Shown here one piece after another: positions 4,868 to 6,665 of a DNA stretch of 6,665 bases (positions are counted from its first letter, which is position 1; every line of letters starts with the position of its first letter). Under the pieces are notes generated by a model, which was given only the letters and a program-made list of their open reading frames with translations, ran no database searches and had not been told where the DNA came from. The position numbers and the translations under genes were made by a program. The stretch comes from an uncultured Bacilli bacterium (lineage in GTDB: Bacteria > Bacillota_I > Bacilli_A > RF39 > UBA660), in the NCBI GenBank assembly GCA_944331725.1, contig CALVJE010000061.1, forward strand, positions 1 through 6,665, written 5' to 3'.

Positions 4868-5731
4868 CTATTTTTTGTTAATACTATAGGTTTTCACTCT
4901 ATAAACGCCATCAGAGTGAACAATAGAATTACATATAGGTAGCATATCTTCTTTACTAATATAACATAGTTTTGATGTTCTTCTATTGAAAACAGGAAAC
5001 ATAGTTATTATTTTATTGGTATTAGGAATAGTTGCTACTCTAAAAAAATTTACATTTAATCCGTTAATATTACTTCTACCTATATCTTTAAAATAAAATA
5101 TATAGGTATCTGAAAAATCCCACTTAAATTTTATTTCTCTTTTTTCAAATTCTATATTTCTAGATGCCGTTAAGAATATTTCTTTTAAGTCATAATGACT
5201 ATAAAAGATTGAACTTGTATTTTCATTAGGATTATCATTAGGACTAGTATGTTTAGCTTCTATGTGTTCTAATGCTTTATTATAATCATATTTTACATAT
5301 TGTTGTTCTTTGTAATCTAGTTTATTTGGTGTTTCTATCTTTTTATTTACAAATAGCTTTAAGAATACTTGTAATCTTCTTAAATATAGTTCTGCTTTTT
5401 CTAATTCTTTTCCCCTTTTTAAATCTTGAAAGTTTCTATTCTTATTTTTCTTCCATAAATTGTATAATTTGTCATATTTTTCTAACTTAATATAGACTTC
5501 TGAAAGACTTTTGAAGATACAGAAGTAGTTTGAATCTTGTTCTTTTAATATTTCTAAAGCTTCTTTTAAATCTCCTCTTCCTGTGTATATGTTAGCAAGG
5601 ATACTAGCGATTTCTGGATCATTATTAAAATCAAGATATCCTTTAAGTAAAACTTCGGCTTTTTTTATATCTCCATTGTTAATATTATCCTTTACTTCAT
5701 TTAAAATTTTCATTTTTATGTTATCTTCCAT
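4868..5731 (-). CDS. TPR-like repeat protein with unrecognised C-terminal domain
   Basis: The product is 287 aa with no signal peptide or membrane helix, so probably cytoplasmic. The N-terminal third (about 8-97) has paired helices with TPR spacing and residues, for example 'GDIKKAEVLLKGYLDFNNDPE' and 'LANIYTGRGDLKEALEILKEQ', suggesting protein binding. A charged helical region follows (about 100-165), then a polar linker (SPNDNPNEN). The C-terminal domain (about 175-280) looks beta-rich, with 'DTYIFYFKDIGRSNINGLNV' and 'FFRVATIPNTNKIITMFPVF'. Its spacing of a FxRV strand before a 'NKIITMFP' strand faintly recalls BECR-fold nuclease endings, but I would not assign that. The start ATG has GGAG 7 bases upstream. 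It ends with no visible terminator, right at the leuS promoter, so its transcripts may stop at the T-box terminator. Confidence 0.8.
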   Translation of the reverse strand: MEDNIKMKILNEVKDNINNGDIKKAEVLLKGYLDFNNDPEIASILANIYTGRGDLKEALEILKEQDSNYFCIFKSLSEVYIKLEKYDKLYNLWKKNKNRNFQDLKRGKELEKAELYLRRLQVFLKLFVNKKIETPNKLDYKEQQYVKYDYNKALEHIEAKHTSPNDNPNENTSSIFYSHYDLKEIFLTASRNIEFEKREIKFKWDFSDTYIFYFKDIGRSNINGLNVNFFRVATIPNTNKIITMFPVFNRRTSKLCYISKEDMLPICNSIVHSDGVYRVKTYSINKK

Positions 5732-5786
5732 AGCTCTTCTCCATTTTAATCATTGTAGTACAGAATGACGAGATGAGCAAGTGGAA

Positions 5787-5815
5787 ATTATAGGCAAATA
5801 ATGACATTATTTTAA
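5787..5815 (-). promoter_or_regulatory. Possible promoter for the TPR gene
   Basis: A perfect TATAAT (5792-5787) lies 55 bases before the TPR start, but the best -35 at 17-base spacing is only TTAAAA (5815-5810), which overlaps the 3' end of the upstream gene. The palindrome AAATAATG/CATTATTT between them lacks a T-tract and is not a convincing terminator, so the two genes could also be co-transcribed. Confidence 0.45.
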
Positions 5816-6430
5816 TTTTTTAATCTTTTTCTTTGCTGATTGATAAGTAATTCCTCCCAATAAGTAACCATAAAAAGAGCCAAGAGCTGTGGCAAAAATC
5901 CAAAGTGCTGTATCTCCTAAATTTGCTTTATTACTTTCTCTTACCTTTATTACACTATCATAATTAACAGTTTTAATACTTATTTCTTCTAAGATGTTTT
6001 CATAATTTTCTGGCAGTTCTCTAGATTCTACTTGATATTCATCACGATTTTCATATTTACTTATTGCTAACAGAACATTACCATTCTCAAATTGATTTTG
6101 TTTTGTAGTTATTTCTTCATCTGTTAAACTGCCATTTGAAAAACCATATACGTCTACATCATAATTATCTCCAGCTTGTGTATAGCTTTTGACTTCTAGT
6201 TCATTAGTATCTTTAAGTTCTTCTTCAGTTAAATATTGAGTTGTTTGCTTTAACTTTGTCAATCCTTCTGTTGTTCTAATAGTTGAATCTGTAGTTACCC
6301 TATAAGTATCTATATAATCTCTTATAAATGGTTTGCTATCGCTGAGAGCAAAAACTGCTCCACCTACTATTAAGCCTCCTGTAACAGCTCCTATTGTTAA
6401 GTTTCTAATACTTTTATTTTTGTCTTTCAT
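5807..6430 (-). CDS. Two-span membrane protein with extracellular domain, unknown function
   Basis: The product is 207 aa. A short basic N-terminus (MKDKNKSIR) precedes a glycine-rich transmembrane helix (about 11-30, 'TIGAVTGGLIVGGAVFAL'). A polar, acidic region of about 140 residues (31-172) follows, then a second helix (about 175-195, 'LWIFATALGSFYGYLLGG') and a very basic tail (KKKIKKLK). The charge pattern predicts both ends inside and the middle outside the cell. The first segment could also be read as an uncleaved signal anchor, and I see no lipobox or sortase motif. The start ATG at 6430 has GAGGAGG 7 bases upstream and its own promoter (6457-6484), so it is transcribed separately from rplQ. 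I do not recognise the family. Confidence 0.82.
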   Translation of the reverse strand: MKDKNKSIRNLTIGAVTGGLIVGGAVFALSDSKPFIRDYIDTYRVTTDSTIRTTEGLTKLKQTTQYLTEEELKDTNELEVKSYTQAGDNYDVDVYGFSNGSLTDEEITTKQNQFENGNVLLAISKYENRDEYQVESRELPENYENILEEISIKTVNYDSVIKVRESNKANLGDTALWIFATALGSFYGYLLGGITYQSAKKKIKKLK

Positions 6431-6456
6431 ACTACTTCCTCCTCGAGATACTCTTT

Positions 6457-6484
6457 ATTATAACATCTTTTCTTTTATAATCAA
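6457..6484 (-). promoter_or_regulatory. Promoter for the two-span membrane protein gene
   Basis: TTGATT (6484-6479) and a perfect TATAAT (6462-6457) are 16 bases apart, directly after the rplQ terminator. Start of transcription is expected near 6450, giving a leader of about 20 bases. Confidence 0.7.
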
Positions 6485-6511
6485 CAAAAAAGAGACATTA
6501 TTTTGCCTCTT
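6485..6511 (-). terminator. rplQ intrinsic terminator overlapping the stop codon
   Basis: AAGAGGC (6511-6505) pairs with GTCTCTT (6496-6490) with one G-U wobble, then a T-run. The 5' arm lies in the last rplQ codons and the TAA is in the loop. AAGAGAC slightly further upstream could pair perfectly instead. This should end the ribosomal-protein operon. Confidence 0.75.
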
Positions 6512-6665
6512 CTTTAGTCTCTTCATCTACTAATTTAATGATAGCAAGTAATGCTCCATCTCCACGACGTTCACCTAATTTAAATATTTGTGTATATCCA
6601 CCATTACGATTAGCATAAAGTGGAGCTAGTTCATTAAATATTTTATTTACAACAGCTTTATCATT
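6498..6665 (-). CDS. rplQ: Ribosomal protein bL17, C-terminal part
   Basis: The frame enters from the right edge of the window and stops at TAA 6500-6498, giving the last 55 residues. '[20 protein letters not shown]' followed by '[20 protein letters not shown]' is the conserved bL17 C-terminus, in which GGYTRI.KLG.RRGD is the family hallmark. It binds 23S rRNA near the exit tunnel of the large subunit. The full protein is about 115-120 aa, so roughly half is outside. rplQ normally closes the alpha operon after rpoA, which agrees with the terminator found here. The tail EETKEEAK is a typical short acidic extension. Confidence 0.96.
   Translation of the reverse strand, partial: NDKAVVNKIFNELAPLYANRNGGYTQIFKLGERRGDGALLAIIKLVDEETKEEAK

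Noticed and set aside
5272..5490. 72-aa hydrophobic + strand ORF
   Set aside because: Antisense to the TPR gene, without a ribosome site; its composition is the reverse image of Lys/Glu-rich codons.
5583..5768. 61-aa + strand ORF
   Set aside because: Lies mostly antisense to the TPR gene, with no ribosome site or promoter.
6333..6533. 66-aa + strand ORF
   Set aside because: Antisense to the membrane-protein start, its promoter and the rplQ terminator.
1..6665. CRISPR array, insertion sequence, prophage genes or tRNA genes
   Set aside because: No regularly spaced repeats, transposase, integrase or cloverleaf sequence was seen on either strand.

Overview
The window is very AT-rich, uses strong Gram-positive Shine-Dalgarno sites (AGGAGG), reads with the standard bacterial code, and carries a leucine T-box, a FemAB-type cell-wall enzyme, a Cse60-like protein and ribosomal protein bL17. 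This points to a low-GC member of the Bacillota (Bacilli/Erysipelotrichia-like) that makes peptidoglycan. I cannot name a species.

Layout. At 1-969 (+) is the 3' part of a FemAB-family aminoacyltransferase gene. From 970 to about 1330 there is a compact locus that I read as an undescribed type I toxin-antitoxin module. It has a strong + strand promoter (988-1016), a short structured RNA of about 118 nt ending in a strong intrinsic terminator (1099-1140), and a convergent minus-strand 30-codon gene (1144-1236) for an almost entirely hydrophobic peptide. The peptide's Shine-Dalgarno is buried in an 11-bp hairpin. Two short repeats make the + RNA complementary to the toxin leader, including its ribosome-binding site. 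At 1371-1520 (+) is a second promoter-structure-T-tract unit, a candidate small RNA of about 115 nt. A bidirectional hairpin (1541-1569) separates it from a convergent 56-aa Cse60-like gene (1600-1770, -).

From 1824 to 4867 (-) lies the leucyl-tRNA synthetase operon: promoter, T-box leader with antiterminator and terminator, a 118-aa membrane protein of unknown function, then leuS, overlapping it by 8 bases, and a terminator. Upstream on the same strand are a 287-aa protein with TPR-like repeats at its N-terminus (4868-5731), a 207-aa membrane protein with two transmembrane segments (5807-6430), and the C-terminal 55 codons of rplQ (bL17) with its terminator at the window edge.

How parts work together. 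The leuS operon should respond to uncharged tRNA-Leu through the T-box. The toxin-like peptide should be held silent by its own leader fold and by the convergent RNA, which femAB read-through may also supply. All RNA structures were folded by eye, with no energy calculation, and all function calls come from motif recognition without a database search.
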